From positions 124,001 through 188,000 of the forward strand of contig NZ_CABPRV010000013.1 of NCBI RefSeq assembly GCF_902459735.1: a stretch of DNA of 64,000 nt, written 5' to 3'. Below the pieces are notes generated by a model. It searched no databases and was not told the origin of the DNA. It saw only the letters and a list, made by a program, of their open reading frames with translations. This stretch comes from Pandoraea capi (lineage in GTDB: Bacteria; Pseudomonadota; Gammaproteobacteria; Burkholderiales; Burkholderiaceae). The translations under genes and the position numbers were made by a program. Positions 32,692-43,210 of this stretch are shown here, piece by piece; the first letter of the stretch is position 1, and each line of letters opens with the position of its first letter.

Positions 32692-33582
32692 TTAGTAAAC
32701 GTCGCGCTCCAGCTTGATTTCCTGAAGGATCGTCGTGGCGATTTCTTCGATCGACTTATGCGTCGAGGACAGCCACTTGATGCCTTCACGACGCATCATG
32801 GCCTCGGCCTCGTTGACTTCGTAACGACAGTTCTCGAGCGATGCGTATTTGCTGCCCGGGCGACGTTCGTTGCGGATCTCCGAAAGACGTTGCGGATCGA
32901 TGGAAAGTCCGAAAATCTTGTCCTTGTACTGATCGAGCGTGGAGGGCAGTTTCTCGCGCTCGAAATCATCGGGAATCAACGGATAGTTGGCGGCTTTTAC
33001 GCCATATTGCATGGCGAGGTAGAGCGTCGTCGGGGTCTTGCCGCTACGCGACACGCCCACGAGAATCACGTCGGCGCTCTGCAGATTCTTGTTGGATTGT
33101 CCGTCGTCGTGCGCAAGTGAGAAATTCACCGCCTCGATCCGGTTCTTGTACGCTTCGCTATCGGCGTTCTGGTGAACGCGCCCGATGGCGTGCATCGACT
33201 TCAGGCCGAGTTCCAGTTCCAGCGGTTCGATGAACGTTTGAAACATGTCCAGGATCACGCCCTGACAATTGCGCAGGATTTCGTTGGCCCGGGCATCCAC
33301 CAGCGTGCTGAAGATGATCGGACGTACGCCCTCGCTCCGATACATTTCGTTGATCCGTTGCGCCGTTTCATAGGCTTTATCGACGGAATCCACGAACGGA
33401 ACGCGAATCTGACGGAAACGCATCTCGAATTGCGCGAGGATCGAGTGCGCAAACGTTTCGGCGGTGATCCCCGTGCCATCGGACACGATGAAAACGGGCC
33501 GCGTGGCGATGGGTTTGGCCAGTGCGGCGGGCGTGCCAGCGGCGGGGGACGGGGAATTTCCGGGAGTGGTGGCGTCGCTCAT
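32692..33582 (-). CDS. ppsR: Phosphoenolpyruvate synthase regulatory protein
   Basis: This 296-residue DUF299-family protein is a bifunctional ADP-dependent kinase and Pi-dependent pyrophosphorylase that switches PEP synthase off and on. The family N-terminal motif VFIVSDGTGITAETF and the P-loop VGVSRSGKTPTTLYLA are clear. The ATG at 33582 gives MSDATTPG; an in-frame start at 33627 would run through the promoter region. It is divergent from its target ppsA, as in many proteobacteria. Confidence 0.95.
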   Translation of the reverse strand: MSDATTPGNSPSPAAGTPAALAKPIATRPVFIVSDGTGITAETFAHSILAQFEMRFRQIRVPFVDSVDKAYETAQRINEMYRSEGVRPIIFSTLVDARANEILRNCQGVILDMFQTFIEPLELELGLKSMHAIGRVHQNADSEAYKNRIEAVNFSLAHDDGQSNKNLQSADVILVGVSRSGKTPTTLYLAMQYGVKAANYPLIPDDFEREKLPSTLDQYKDKIFGLSIDPQRLSEIRNERRPGSKYASLENCRYEVNEAEAMMRREGIKWLSSTHKSIEEIATTILQEIKLERDVY

Positions 33583-33614
33583 GCGCAGAATCGCAAAATG
33601 GTGCATTGCACGGT

Positions 33615-33643
33615 AGAATAGCGGCAACTTGTTGGATAAGCAA
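33615..33643 (-). promoter_or_regulatory. Candidate ppsR promoter
   Basis: On the minus strand TTGCTT (33643-33638) is followed after exactly 17 bases by TATTCT (33620-33615), a plausible sigma-70 promoter 33 bases before the ppsR ATG. The spacer contains one copy of the 11-base motif CTTATCCAACA that recurs near ppsA. Confidence 0.55.
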
Positions 33644-33802
33644 TTGCGCGACCATCGCGCGAAGTTCCGTGGAAGCCCCGTCTGGTGGGGTGTTCCGGGA
33701 ATTGGCGGTGGTTCGGAGCCAGTCGTCGGGCGCTAGCCCCTGGCACTCGACGATACCAAAGCGCGGCGTAGGCGCCATCACAGCGCGATTCCTTATCCAA
33801 CA
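33630..33802. repeat. Inverted 11-bp repeat in the ppsR/ppsA divergent region
   Basis: TGTTGGATAAG (33630-33640) and its exact inverse complement CTTATCCAACA (33792-33802) lie 151 bases apart, each pointing outward to one of the two divergent genes. The left copy overlaps the candidate ppsR promoter spacer. The arrangement suggests a shared regulator site for both genes, but no regulator can be named. Confidence 0.6.
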
Positions 33803-33870
33803 GGTCGATCGGCCCATGTCAGTCCCAGCCGATCCATCGAGAATTTTTTTTTCTTACTTTAGGGGCTTTT

Positions 33871-36261
33871 ATGACTAACGCAGCACACGACGGCGCCTAC
33901 GTGGTGCCGTTTGAGCATCTGCGCATGACCGACGTCGAGTCGGTCGGCGGCAAGAATGCATCGCTTGGCGAAATGATCAGCCAACTGGCCAACGCAGGGG
34001 TTCGCGTGCCGGGTGGCTTCGCCACGACGTCTTTCGCATTCCGCGAGTTCCTCCAGCACAACAACCTGACCGAGCGCGTTGCCAAGCGTCTCGAGGGCCT
34101 TGACGTGGACAACGTCAAGGCCCTCGCTGAGGCCGGTGCCGAAATCCGTCAATGGATCATCGACGCGCCGCTGCAACCGCAGCTCGAGAAGGATATCCGC
34201 GAGCAATTCGCACGCATCACGGCCGACCAGCCGGACGCGTCGTTCGCGGTGCGTTCGTCGGCCACGGCCGAAGACCTCCCGGATGCGTCGTTCGCCGGTC
34301 AGCAGGAAAGCTACCTGAACGTCGTCGGCATCGAAGACGTGCTCGATCGCATGAAGCACGTGTTCGCGTCGCTGTACAACGACCGTGCCATTTCGTATCG
34401 CGTTCACAAGGGCTTCACGCACGCCGAAGTGGCGCTGTCGGCCGGTGTGCAGCGCATGGTGCGCTCGGACTGCGGCGCGTCGGGCGTGATGTTCACGATC
34501 GACACCGAATCGGGCTTCCAGGACGTCGTCTTCATCACGGCCAGCTATGGCCTGGGTGAGACGGTCGTGCAGGGCGCCGTGAACCCGGACGAGTTCTATG
34601 TCTTCAAGCCGACGCTCAACGCCGGCAAGTACCCGATCATTCGCCGTACGCTGGGCTCGAAGCTTGTCAAGATGGAATTCACGCAACCGGGCGAACCGGG
34701 CCGTGTGAAGACCATCGACGTGCCGATGGAGCTGCGCAACCGCTACTCGATCACCGACGACGATTGCGCCGAGCTGGCCAAGTTCGCGCTGATCATCGAG
34801 AAGCACTACGGTCGTCCGATGGACATCGAGTGGGGCAAGGACGGCAAGGACGGCAAGATCTACATCCTTCAGGCGCGTCCGGAAACCGTGAAGAGCCAGT
34901 CGGCAGGCAAGGCCGAACAGCGCTTCAAGCTCAAGGGTGATGCCCCGGTGCTGGCCACGGGCCGCGCTATCGGCCAGAAGATCGGCGCCGGTCCTGTGCG
35001 CGTGATCATGGACCCGAGCGAAATGGAACGCGTGCAGCCGGGCGACGTGCTGGTTGCCGACATGACCGACCCGAACTGGGAACCGGTGATGAAGCGTGCG
35101 TCGGCCATCGTGACGAACCGCGGCGGCCGTACCTGCCACGCGGCCATCATTGCGCGTGAACTGGGTGTGCCGGCAGTCGTGGGTTGCGGCGACGCCACCG
35201 ACGTGCTCAAGGACGGTGCGCTGGTGACCGTTTCGTGCGCGGAAGGCGACGAAGGCAAGATCTACGACGGTCTGCTCGAGACCGAGGTCACCGAGATCCA
35301 GCGCGGCGAAATGCCGAAGATCCCGGTCAAGATCATGATGAACGTGGGCAACCCGCAACTGGCCTTTGATTTCGCGCAGCTGCCGAACGAAGGTGTGGGT
35401 CTGGCGCGCCTCGAGTTCATCATCAACAACAACATCGGTGTGCACCCGCGCGCGATTCTCGAGTACCCGAATATCGACGCCGACCTGAAGAAGGCGGTCG
35501 AGTCGGTGGCTCGTGGTCATGCGTCGCCGCGTGCGTTCTACGTCGACAAGCTGGCCGAAGGCATCGCCACGATCGCTGCGGCGTTCTATCCGAAGAGCGT
35601 GATCGTGCGTCTGTCGGACTTCAAGTCCAACGAGTACAAGAAGCTAATCGGTGGTTCGCGTTACGAGCCGGACGAAGAAAACCCGATGCTGGGTTTCCGT
35701 GGCGCGTCGCGTTACATCTCGGAAGACTTCGCTGAAGCCTTCGAGATGGAGTGCCGTGCGCTCAAGCGTGTTCGCGACGAAATGGGCCTGACGAACGTCG
35801 AAATCATGGTGCCGTTCGTGCGTACGCTGGGTCAGGCAGAGCGCGTGGTCAACATGCTCGCCGATTACGGTCTGAAGCGCGGTGAAAACGGTCTGAAGCT
35901 GATTATGATGTGCGAAGTGCCGTCGAACGCCATTCTGGCCGACGAGTTCCTCGAGTTCTTCGATGGCTTCTCGATCGGTTCGAACGATTTGACGCAGCTC
36001 ACGCTGGGTCTGGATCGCGATTCGGGTATGGAATTGCTGGCGAAGGACTTCGACGAGCGTGACCCGGCGGTGCAGTTCATGCTGAGCCGCGCGATCAAGG
36101 CTTGCCTGTCGAAGGGCAAGTACGTCGGTATCTGCGGTCAGGGCCCGTCGGACCATCCGGACCTGGCTGAGTGGCTGGCGAAGGAAGGGATTGCGTCGAT
36201 GTCTCTCAACCCGGATACGGTGATGGAGACGTGGCAGCAGCTCGCCAAGCTGACGAAGTAA
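33871..36261 (+). CDS. ppsA: Phosphoenolpyruvate synthase
   Basis: This 796-residue enzyme converts pyruvate and ATP to PEP, AMP and Pi for gluconeogenesis. An N-terminal ATP-grasp domain ([20 protein letters not shown]) is followed by the swivelling phosphohistidine domain with [15 protein letters not shown] (H423) and a C-terminal PEP/pyruvate TIM barrel ending with [10 protein letters not shown], which holds the catalytic cysteine. The regulatory threonine next to the histidine (T421 in RTCH) is the expected PpsR target. An AGGGGC precedes the ATG at 33871. Confidence 0.98.
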   Translation: MTNAAHDGAYVVPFEHLRMTDVESVGGKNASLGEMISQLANAGVRVPGGFATTSFAFREFLQHNNLTERVAKRLEGLDVDNVKALAEAGAEIRQWIIDAPLQPQLEKDIREQFARITADQPDASFAVRSSATAEDLPDASFAGQQESYLNVVGIEDVLDRMKHVFASLYNDRAISYRVHKGFTHAEVALSAGVQRMVRSDCGASGVMFTIDTESGFQDVVFITASYGLGETVVQGAVNPDEFYVFKPTLNAGKYPIIRRTLGSKLVKMEFTQPGEPGRVKTIDVPMELRNRYSITDDDCAELAKFALIIEKHYGRPMDIEWGKDGKDGKIYILQARPETVKSQSAGKAEQRFKLKGDAPVLATGRAIGQKIGAGPVRVIMDPSEMERVQPGDVLVADMTDPNWEPVMKRASAIVTNRGGRTCHAAIIARELGVPAVVGCGDATDVLKDGALVTVSCAEGDEGKIYDGLLETEVTEIQRGEMPKIPVKIMMNVGNPQLAFDFAQLPNEGVGLARLEFIINNNIGVHPRAILEYPNIDADLKKAVESVARGHASPRAFYVDKLAEGIATIAAAFYPKSVIVRLSDFKSNEYKKLIGGSRYEPDEENPMLGFRGASRYISEDFAEAFEMECRALKRVRDEMGLTNVEIMVPFVRTLGQAERVVNMLADYGLKRGENGLKLIMMCEVPSNAILADEFLEFFDGFSIGSNDLTQLTLGLDRDSGMELLAKDFDERDPAVQFMLSRAIKACLSKGKYVGICGQGPSDHPDLAEWLAKEGIASMSLNPDTVMETWQQLAKLTK

Positions 36262-36372
36262 GCTCGACGAGAAACGCCTGAAATAGGACGCGTCCGAGCG
36301 GCATCTCGGATGCGACCGAAAAGCTGGGCATTCCCTTGGGATGCACGCGCTGGTCGGTACGTTTCATGCTAT

Positions 36373-36400
36373 AAACCCCGGTATTACACCGGGGTTTTTT
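36373..36400 (+). terminator. Terminator after ppsA
   Basis: AAACCCCGGT pairs with ACCGGGGTTT around ATTAC, followed by TTTTT. It ends the ppsA message 112 bases after the stop and lies just 17 bases before the nfeD start. A TGC-TATAAA extended -10 (36367-36375) overlaps the 5' arm. Confidence 0.85.
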
Positions 36401-36416
36401 GTTTTTGGGAGTTGCA

Positions 36417-36851
36417 ATGGAGCAGGCTTGGCTTTGGTTCGGCGTTGCCGGATTGATCGTGGTGCTGGAGCTGGCGAGCGGGACGTTCTATCTCCTGATG
36501 GTGGCGCTCGGCGTCGCTGCCGGTGGTGTTGCCGCGCTGCTGCGCGCCGACTGGCCGTTGCAATGGGTGACGGCAGCGGTGGTGGCGGGTGTGGCGGTCT
36601 GGGTGCTGCGTCGTAGCCGGTTCGGTAAGCGCCGCATCAAGGTCGATGCGTCGGCAGACCCCAATACCAATCTCGATATCGGCCAGCGACTGCGTGTGGA
36701 GTCGTGGCGGTCTGATGGTCAGGCTCGCGCCATGTATCGTGGCGCCGAGTGGGATGTCGAGCTGATGCCGGGCGAAGCGCCCGATGCCGGATGGTTCGTG
36801 ATCCGGGAAGTGCGCGGCAGCCGGTTGTACGTCGTGCATGCCACGCCCTAA
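36417..36851 (+). CDS. NfeD family membrane protein
   Basis: This 144-residue protein has two or three hydrophobic segments at the N-terminus (about residues 5-75) and a C-terminal soluble OB-fold-like domain (about 85-140) with GQRLRVESWRSDGQARAMYR, typical of short NfeD proteins. Such proteins partner SPFH/stomatin proteins in membrane microdomains; the next gene encodes one. The ATG at 36417 has GGGAG just upstream, at the foot of the ppsA terminator. Confidence 0.85.
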   Translation: MEQAWLWFGVAGLIVVLELASGTFYLLMVALGVAAGGVAALLRADWPLQWVTAAVVAGVAVWVLRRSRFGKRRIKVDASADPNTNLDIGQRLRVESWRSDGQARAMYRGAEWDVELMPGEAPDAGWFVIREVRGSRLYVVHATP

Positions 36852-37036
36852 ACGGAGGTAACGGGAACTCAGGGATGTCAGGTGGATGGGATTGTCGTGC
36901 CAGCGGGCGTCGACATGCGTCGATGCTCCTGACCCCAGCGAACACTTAGTCTTTACCGCTGTCTGAGAGCAAGACCTGCTATCGCGGGTGACAGGAAACC
37001 AGTCTGCTAGTGGGGCAGACGCTTTCGGGGGAAAAC

Positions 37037-38008
37037 ATGATATCCAACGTCGCATTTATTCTCTTCATCATCGCGGTGATCATTGCAGCGCGCTCGATCA
37101 AGATCGTGCCGCAGCAGCACGCATGGGTGGTGGAGCGTCTGGGCAAGTATCACGCGACACTCACTCCCGGCATGTCGATCGTCGTGCCATTCGTGGATCG
37201 CGTGGCTTACAAGCATGTGCTCAAGGAAATTCCGCTCGATGTGCCGAGCCAGATCTGTATCACCAAGGACAACACGCAGTTGCAGGTCGACGGCATTTTG
37301 TACTTTCAGGTGACGGATCCAATGAAGGCGTCGTATGGTTCGAGCAACTTCATCGTCGCGATCACGCAGTTGGCGCAAACGACGCTGCGTAGCGTGGTCG
37401 GCAAACTCGAACTGGACAAGACGTTCGAAGAGCGCGAGTTCATCAACCACAGCGTGGTGAATGCGCTCGACGAGGCCGCCGCGAACTGGGGCGTGAAAGT
37501 GCTGCGTTACGAGATCAAGGATCTGACGCCGCCCAAGGAAATTCTGCATGCCATGCAGGCCCAGATCACGGCAGAGCGTGAGAAGCGTGCGTTGATCGCG
37601 GCGTCGGAGGGGAAGAAGCAGGAGCAGATCAACCTGGCCTCCGGTGCGCGTGAAGCGGCGATCCAGAAGTCGGAAGGTGAACGTCAGGCGGCGATCAACC
37701 AGGCGCAAGGGGAGGCCGCAGCGATTCTTGCGGTGGCGGAGGCCAACGCCGAAGCCATTCACAAAATTGCGACGGCCATTCAGACGCAGGGCGGCATGGA
37801 AGCCGTCAACCTGAAGGTGGCCGAGCAGTATGTCGACGCGTTCAGCAAGATGGCGAAGACGAATAACACGCTGATCGTGCCGGGCAATCTGTCCGACATG
37901 AGCGGGATGATCGCTTCGGCGCTCAAGATCGTGCGCGGCACGGAAGGCGGCTCAGGCGTGCCGCCGGAAGGCAGTGCGGGTGGCTTTGGTAACTCGGGGC
38001 GTCGCTGA
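37037..38008 (+). CDS. SPFH-domain stomatin-like protein (QmcA/paraslipin type)
   Basis: This 323-residue protein has one N-terminal membrane segment (ISNVAFILFIIAVIIAARS), an SPFH/band 7 domain (IVPQQHAWVVERLGKYHAT onward) and a C-terminal Ala/Glu/Gln-rich coiled coil (about 190-260) followed by a Gly-rich tail. Such proteins form large oligomeric cages or microdomains and modulate membrane proteases. The start at 37037 has GGGGGAA upstream. It lies 185 bases after nfeD and the pair is conserved in many bacteria. Confidence 0.9.
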   Translation: MISNVAFILFIIAVIIAARSIKIVPQQHAWVVERLGKYHATLTPGMSIVVPFVDRVAYKHVLKEIPLDVPSQICITKDNTQLQVDGILYFQVTDPMKASYGSSNFIVAITQLAQTTLRSVVGKLELDKTFEEREFINHSVVNALDEAAANWGVKVLRYEIKDLTPPKEILHAMQAQITAEREKRALIAASEGKKQEQINLASGAREAAIQKSEGERQAAINQAQGEAAAILAVAEANAEAIHKIATAIQTQGGMEAVNLKVAEQYVDAFSKMAKTNNTLIVPGNLSDMSGMIASALKIVRGTEGGSGVPPEGSAGGFGNSGRR

Positions 38009-38134
38009 GCCATGTCGCGCAGCTCTGGGCGCTCGCCGATAAAAGGCTGCACTGAGCCTTCGTGACTGAGCATCGGTCTGGCAGTCGTTCGAAGGTGCAT
38101 GGCATGCACGCGCGACCGCTGTTCGGCTGAAATG

Positions 38135-38172
38135 AAAATGCCGCTTCGACGCAAATTGAAGCGGCATTTTTT
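38135..38172. terminator. Terminator between the SPFH gene and smpB
   Basis: AAAATGCCGCTTC pairs with GAAGCGGCATTTTTT around a loop of ten bases, between convergent genes. The A and T tracts on both sides make it bidirectional. The rest of the 300-base gap (38009-38308) shows no gene. Confidence 0.85.
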
Positions 38173-38308
38173 CTGGGGTTCTGCATGTGACCTCGACGTC
38201 CTGTCGTGGTCAAAATCGCTTGATCGAACGTCGCCGGTTTCTTCGGAACGCTGACTGAAAACGTCATCGTCGCGCCACGGCAGGCGCTGGTCCGTCTTTC
38301 CCAGCGTC

Positions 38309-38755
38309 TTACGTGGGGTTGCGCATCAGTCGTGCCTTCTCACGGTTCCAGTCGCGTTCCTTTTCCGTTTCGCGCTTGTCGTGCAGCTTCTTGCCCTTGC
38401 CCAGGCCGATCTCGCATTTCACGAGCCCCTTGCTGTAGTGCAGGTTGAGCGGCACGAGCGTGTAGCCGCGTTGCTCCACCTTGCCGATGAGTTTCTTGAT
38501 TTCGTCGGCCTTGAGCAGCAGCTTGCGGGTGCGCACGGGGTCGGGCGTGATGTGCGTCGAGGCCGATTGCAGCGGGCTGATATGCGCGCCGATCAAAAAG
38601 ATTTCGCCATGTTTGATCACGACATAACCTTCCTTGATCTGCGCTCGTCCAGCGCGAATCGCCTTGACTTCCCATCCTTCAAGCACGATCCCGGCTTCGT
38701 ATCGTTCCTCGATGTGGTAGTCGAAGAAGGCCTTTCTGTTGTCGATGATGCTCAT
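38309..38755 (-). CDS. smpB: SsrA-binding protein SmpB
   Basis: This 148-residue protein binds tmRNA and delivers it to stalled ribosomes for trans-translation. The opening [20 protein letters not shown], the [19 protein letters not shown] core and the basic C-terminal tail with [12 protein letters not shown] are characteristic. No tmRNA gene was recognised nearby. It is divergent from ratA, as commonly seen. Confidence 0.98.
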   Translation of the reverse strand: MSIIDNRKAFFDYHIEERYEAGIVLEGWEVKAIRAGRAQIKEGYVVIKHGEIFLIGAHISPLQSASTHITPDPVRTRKLLLKADEIKKLIGKVEQRGYTLVPLNLHYSKGLVKCEIGLGKGKKLHDKRETEKERDWNREKARLMRNPT

Positions 38756-38802
38756 GGATCCTTGGCGGGTAACTTGGTCGGACCCGGTGAGTCGGGCTCG
38801 GG

Positions 38803-38818
38803 TAAAATAGCGATTTTA
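38803..38818. promoter_or_regulatory. Symmetrical divergent -10 region between smpB and ratA
   Basis: TAAAAT-AGCG-ATTTTA is a palindrome that presents a TAAAAT -10-like hexamer on both strands, four bases apart. No well-spaced -35 is obvious on either strand, so this is a candidate only. Confidence 0.35.
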
Positions 38819-38915
38819 ACAAAGAGTCTCGGCAAGAGGCGGCCTGCGACACATGCCGGATCGATGCGATATCGATAGCGGATGTGCCGCGTGCATACAC
38901 CTCGCCCGACAGACG

Positions 38916-39350
38916 ATGGCCGAAGTCAGTAAAACCGTTCTCGTGCATTTCTCGGACGCGCAAATGTACGACCTGGTGACCAATGTCGCCGATTACCCCA
39001 AATTCCTGCCGTGGTGCGGTGGTGTCGATATTCGTCATCAGGACGAGCACAGCATGGAGGCGTCGCTGATCATCGACTTCAAAGGCCTGAAGCATTCGTT
39101 CGCGACGCGTAACACCCAGGAGCGTCCGCACTCCATCCAGATGCACTTCGTCGAAGGGCCTTTCAAGCGTTTTCACGGCACCTGGAAATTCACGGCGCTG
39201 CGGGAGAACGCTTGCAAGATCGAATTTTCGCTGCACTACGAATTTGCGAATTTCCTGCTTGAGAAGGTGATCGGCCCCGTTTTCAGTCACATCGCCAATA
39301 CGTTCGTCGACGCGTTCGTCAAGCGTGCGGAGACCGTCTATGTCAAATGA
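38916..39350 (+). CDS. ratA: RatA-type START-domain protein (ubiquinone-binding/ribosome association)
   Basis: This 144-residue protein belongs to the COQ10/RatA START-like family. Its opening AEVSKTVLVHFSDAQMYDLV and NVADYPKFLPWCGG are hallmarks. E. coli RatA was described as inhibiting 70S association; homologues are linked to ubiquinone handling. The ATG at 38916 gives the normal length. It overlaps rnfH by 11 bases and is divergent from smpB, the conserved smpB-ratA-rnfH neighbourhood. Confidence 0.93.
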   Translation: MAEVSKTVLVHFSDAQMYDLVTNVADYPKFLPWCGGVDIRHQDEHSMEASLIIDFKGLKHSFATRNTQERPHSIQMHFVEGPFKRFHGTWKFTALRENACKIEFSLHYEFANFLLEKVIGPVFSHIANTFVDAFVKRAETVYVK

Positions 39351-39678
39351 GGTGACCGTCGAAGTTTGCTACGCATTGCCGGGCGAGCAGACGATTATCC
39401 CGCTGGCGTTGCCTGTTGGCGCCACGATGCGCGATGCCATTGAACGTAGTGGTGTGTTGCAACGCTTTCCCGAGCTGGATATCGCCCGGATGAAGGCCGG
39501 GGTGTTCGGGAAGGTGCGTGCGTTGGACGCTGCCGTCGATGCGGGCGATCGTATCGAGATTTATCGGGGGCTCAAAGCCGATCCGAAGCTGGCGCGCCAG
39601 CGACGCGTCGAGAAAGTGCGCAACGAAGGTAGTCGTGAAGGGCAGAAGTGGCTGGGGAGCAGCCGGCGCGGTAGTTGA
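39340..39678 (+). CDS. RnfH family protein
   Basis: This 112-residue UPF0125/RnfH protein has a ubiquitin-like (beta-grasp) sequence with VEVCYALPGEQTIIPLALPV and GDRIEIYRGLKADPK, plus a basic C-terminal tail. Its function is unknown; it is found with ratA in many genomes. The start overlaps the ratA stop region by 11 bases, indicating coupling. Confidence 0.92.
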   Translation: MSNEVTVEVCYALPGEQTIIPLALPVGATMRDAIERSGVLQRFPELDIARMKAGVFGKVRALDAAVDAGDRIEIYRGLKADPKLARQRRVEKVRNEGSREGQKWLGSSRRGS

Positions 39679-39714
39679 CGCGGGGTGTTATCCGCGTCCT
39701 GTGTCTCCCGGATA

Positions 39715-40644
39715 CTAATGCGGTGGTGGTTTGGCGTGCAACCGGACCGACGCGCTGACACCCAACAGCAGCAACACAATGGCCGCCAATTCCAGCAGGC
39801 GCGGCAGACGCTGTTCGTAGACGAATCCATAAACGAGTGCGAACAGCGTTTCAAACACGATCATCTGTCCCGACAGCGTTAGCGGCAGTATCCGGCTCGC
39901 GGCGTTCCAGAACGCGTTGCCGATGGTCGATGCGCCGATGGCAACGGCAATGTTCACCATCAAAAACATCTGCCAGTCACGAGGCGCACCGGCCGCTACC
40001 GGGTGCGGCAGCAATACCGCCGGGATCGCCAGCGCGATGGCCAGCACACCCGTCGCGACTCCTGTCAGCAACGACCATTCCTGACTCGTGAAATGTCCGA
40101 ATTTCGCGAGATATCGGGCGTTTGCGACGGCATACCACGTCCAGCTCACCAGCGCGCCGACCGCGCAGACGATGCCGATCAGCGTCAGACGCCAGTCACC
40201 ACCGCTGGCGGCGGCATGCGTGAAGACGTCCACGTTGATGCACGCGATGCCTGCCGCGATAAGCGCCAACGGTCCGGCGAGCTTCGACAGGGGGAGGGCG
40301 CCGTGATCCCGGCTTCCCACCAGCGTCACGGTGACAGGAAGCACGCCGACGATCAGCGAGGCCGGGGCGATCCCCGCCATCTGGACTGCGGCGGCCACAA
40401 AGAGGTAGTAGACGAGATTGCCGACGAGACTCAGGCGAAACAGGGCGCGCCAGTCGTTCCCCGTGACGGTGTGGCGCAGGCGGGGCCAGAGCGGCGCGAG
40501 CAGCACGGCGGATACCAGTCCATACAGAACGTAGCGTGCCGCCGACAATTCCAGCGGCGAGAATCCGGGCAACTGGCGCGGTGCCAGAAACACCAATCCC
40601 CACAAGGCGCCCGCTGCCAGTCCGTAAGCAATGCCTTTCCCCAT
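39715..40644 (-). CDS. DMT-superfamily transporter (EamA family)
   Basis: This 309-residue membrane protein has about ten hydrophobic segments in two EamA repeats, starting MGKGIAYGLAAGALWGLVFL. CAGGAG precedes the ATG at 40644, which rules out an in-frame start 90 bases upstream. Substrate unknown; it is not closely similar by eye to the other DMT transporter in this window. It ends 36 bases from the convergent rnfH gene. Confidence 0.85.
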   Translation of the reverse strand: MGKGIAYGLAAGALWGLVFLAPRQLPGFSPLELSAARYVLYGLVSAVLLAPLWPRLRHTVTGNDWRALFRLSLVGNLVYYLFVAAAVQMAGIAPASLIVGVLPVTVTLVGSRDHGALPLSKLAGPLALIAAGIACINVDVFTHAAASGGDWRLTLIGIVCAVGALVSWTWYAVANARYLAKFGHFTSQEWSLLTGVATGVLAIALAIPAVLLPHPVAAGAPRDWQMFLMVNIAVAIGASTIGNAFWNAASRILPLTLSGQMIVFETLFALVYGFVYEQRLPRLLELAAIVLLLLGVSASVRLHAKPPPH

Positions 40645-42502
<1,858 letters not shown>

Positions 42503-42508
42503 ATGCCC

Positions 42509-43210
42509 ATGAAGGCCATGTTGCGTACGGTACTGTTCCTCGATGCGGCGCTGAATCTGGCACTTGGCGTGCTGCTGATCGCGTCGTTCTGGTCATCGCT
42601 GTATGCGGCCATCGATGTGCCTGCGCCGTCGCCAGTGCTTTATGCACAGGTGCTCGGCGTGGCCTTCATCGGCTTGGCATGGCTGCAATGGCACGCCACC
42701 GTGAATGGCCAGTTGACGGCAACCGTCGCCAAAGTGACGGGGCATATCAACTGGGTCAGCGGTGCGTTCGTGCTGGGCTGGCTCATCTCCGGCCAGTTGG
42801 TGGTGTCGAGTGGCGGCAAGCTGATGCTGGCCGCGCTCGGGGCTGTCCTGCTGGTGGTCGGCGGTATTCTCGTCAAGCTGGCGTCGAGCGTGCGCACGAA
42901 AGAGCGCGTACAGGCGGCGCAGCAGGTTGGCGAGCGGGTGCGTGGCGGTGTGGTGAGCGATACCCGCCGCGATGCACCGACTGCACCGGCTGACTATTCC
43001 GATGCCCGGGTCGTCGACGAGACTCGTGGCACGCGCGCTGAGCCGCGCATGGAGCCGCCCCGTGGCGGCTCCGCATCCGTCAATACCACGCCGGTCGCGC
43101 CCGTGGGCGCCACCGGCATTGTCACGCCCGTGCCTTCTGCCACGGCGCCGACGTCCAACGAATCCACTTCATCCGTACCTCACGATGCACGACAAAATCC
43201 TCATTCTTGA
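42509..43210 (+). CDS. Uncharacterised membrane protein between guaB and guaA
   Basis: I do not recognise a named family for this 233-residue protein. It has four hydrophobic segments in the first ~125 residues (for example [16 protein letters not shown] and [19 protein letters not shown]), then a hydrophilic Ala/Pro/Arg/Thr-rich tail of about 100 residues, probably disordered. I chose the second ATG (42509), because GTGGAG lies about eight bases before it; the ATG at 42503 is too close. Its last 26 bases overlap guaA in another frame, so its translation is probably coupled to guaA. Confidence 0.75.
   Translation: MKAMLRTVLFLDAALNLALGVLLIASFWSSLYAAIDVPAPSPVLYAQVLGVAFIGLAWLQWHATVNGQLTATVAKVTGHINWVSGAFVLGWLISGQLVVSSGGKLMLAALGAVLLVVGGILVKLASSVRTKERVQAAQQVGERVRGGVVSDTRRDAPTAPADYSDARVVDETRGTRAEPRMEPPRGGSASVNTTPVAPVGATGIVTPVPSATAPTSNESTSSVPHDARQNPHS

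Noticed and set aside
33859-35520. Long minus-strand open frame under ppsA
   Set aside because: Same shadow effect; ppsA on the plus strand has all catalytic motifs.
37923-38267. Minus-strand frame starting between the SPFH gene and smpB
   Set aside because: Most of it is antisense to the SPFH gene and crosses a strong terminator.
38009-38308. Possible tmRNA gene near smpB
   Set aside because: The gap is only 300 bases, is occupied by a clear terminator, and no tRNA-like ends were seen.
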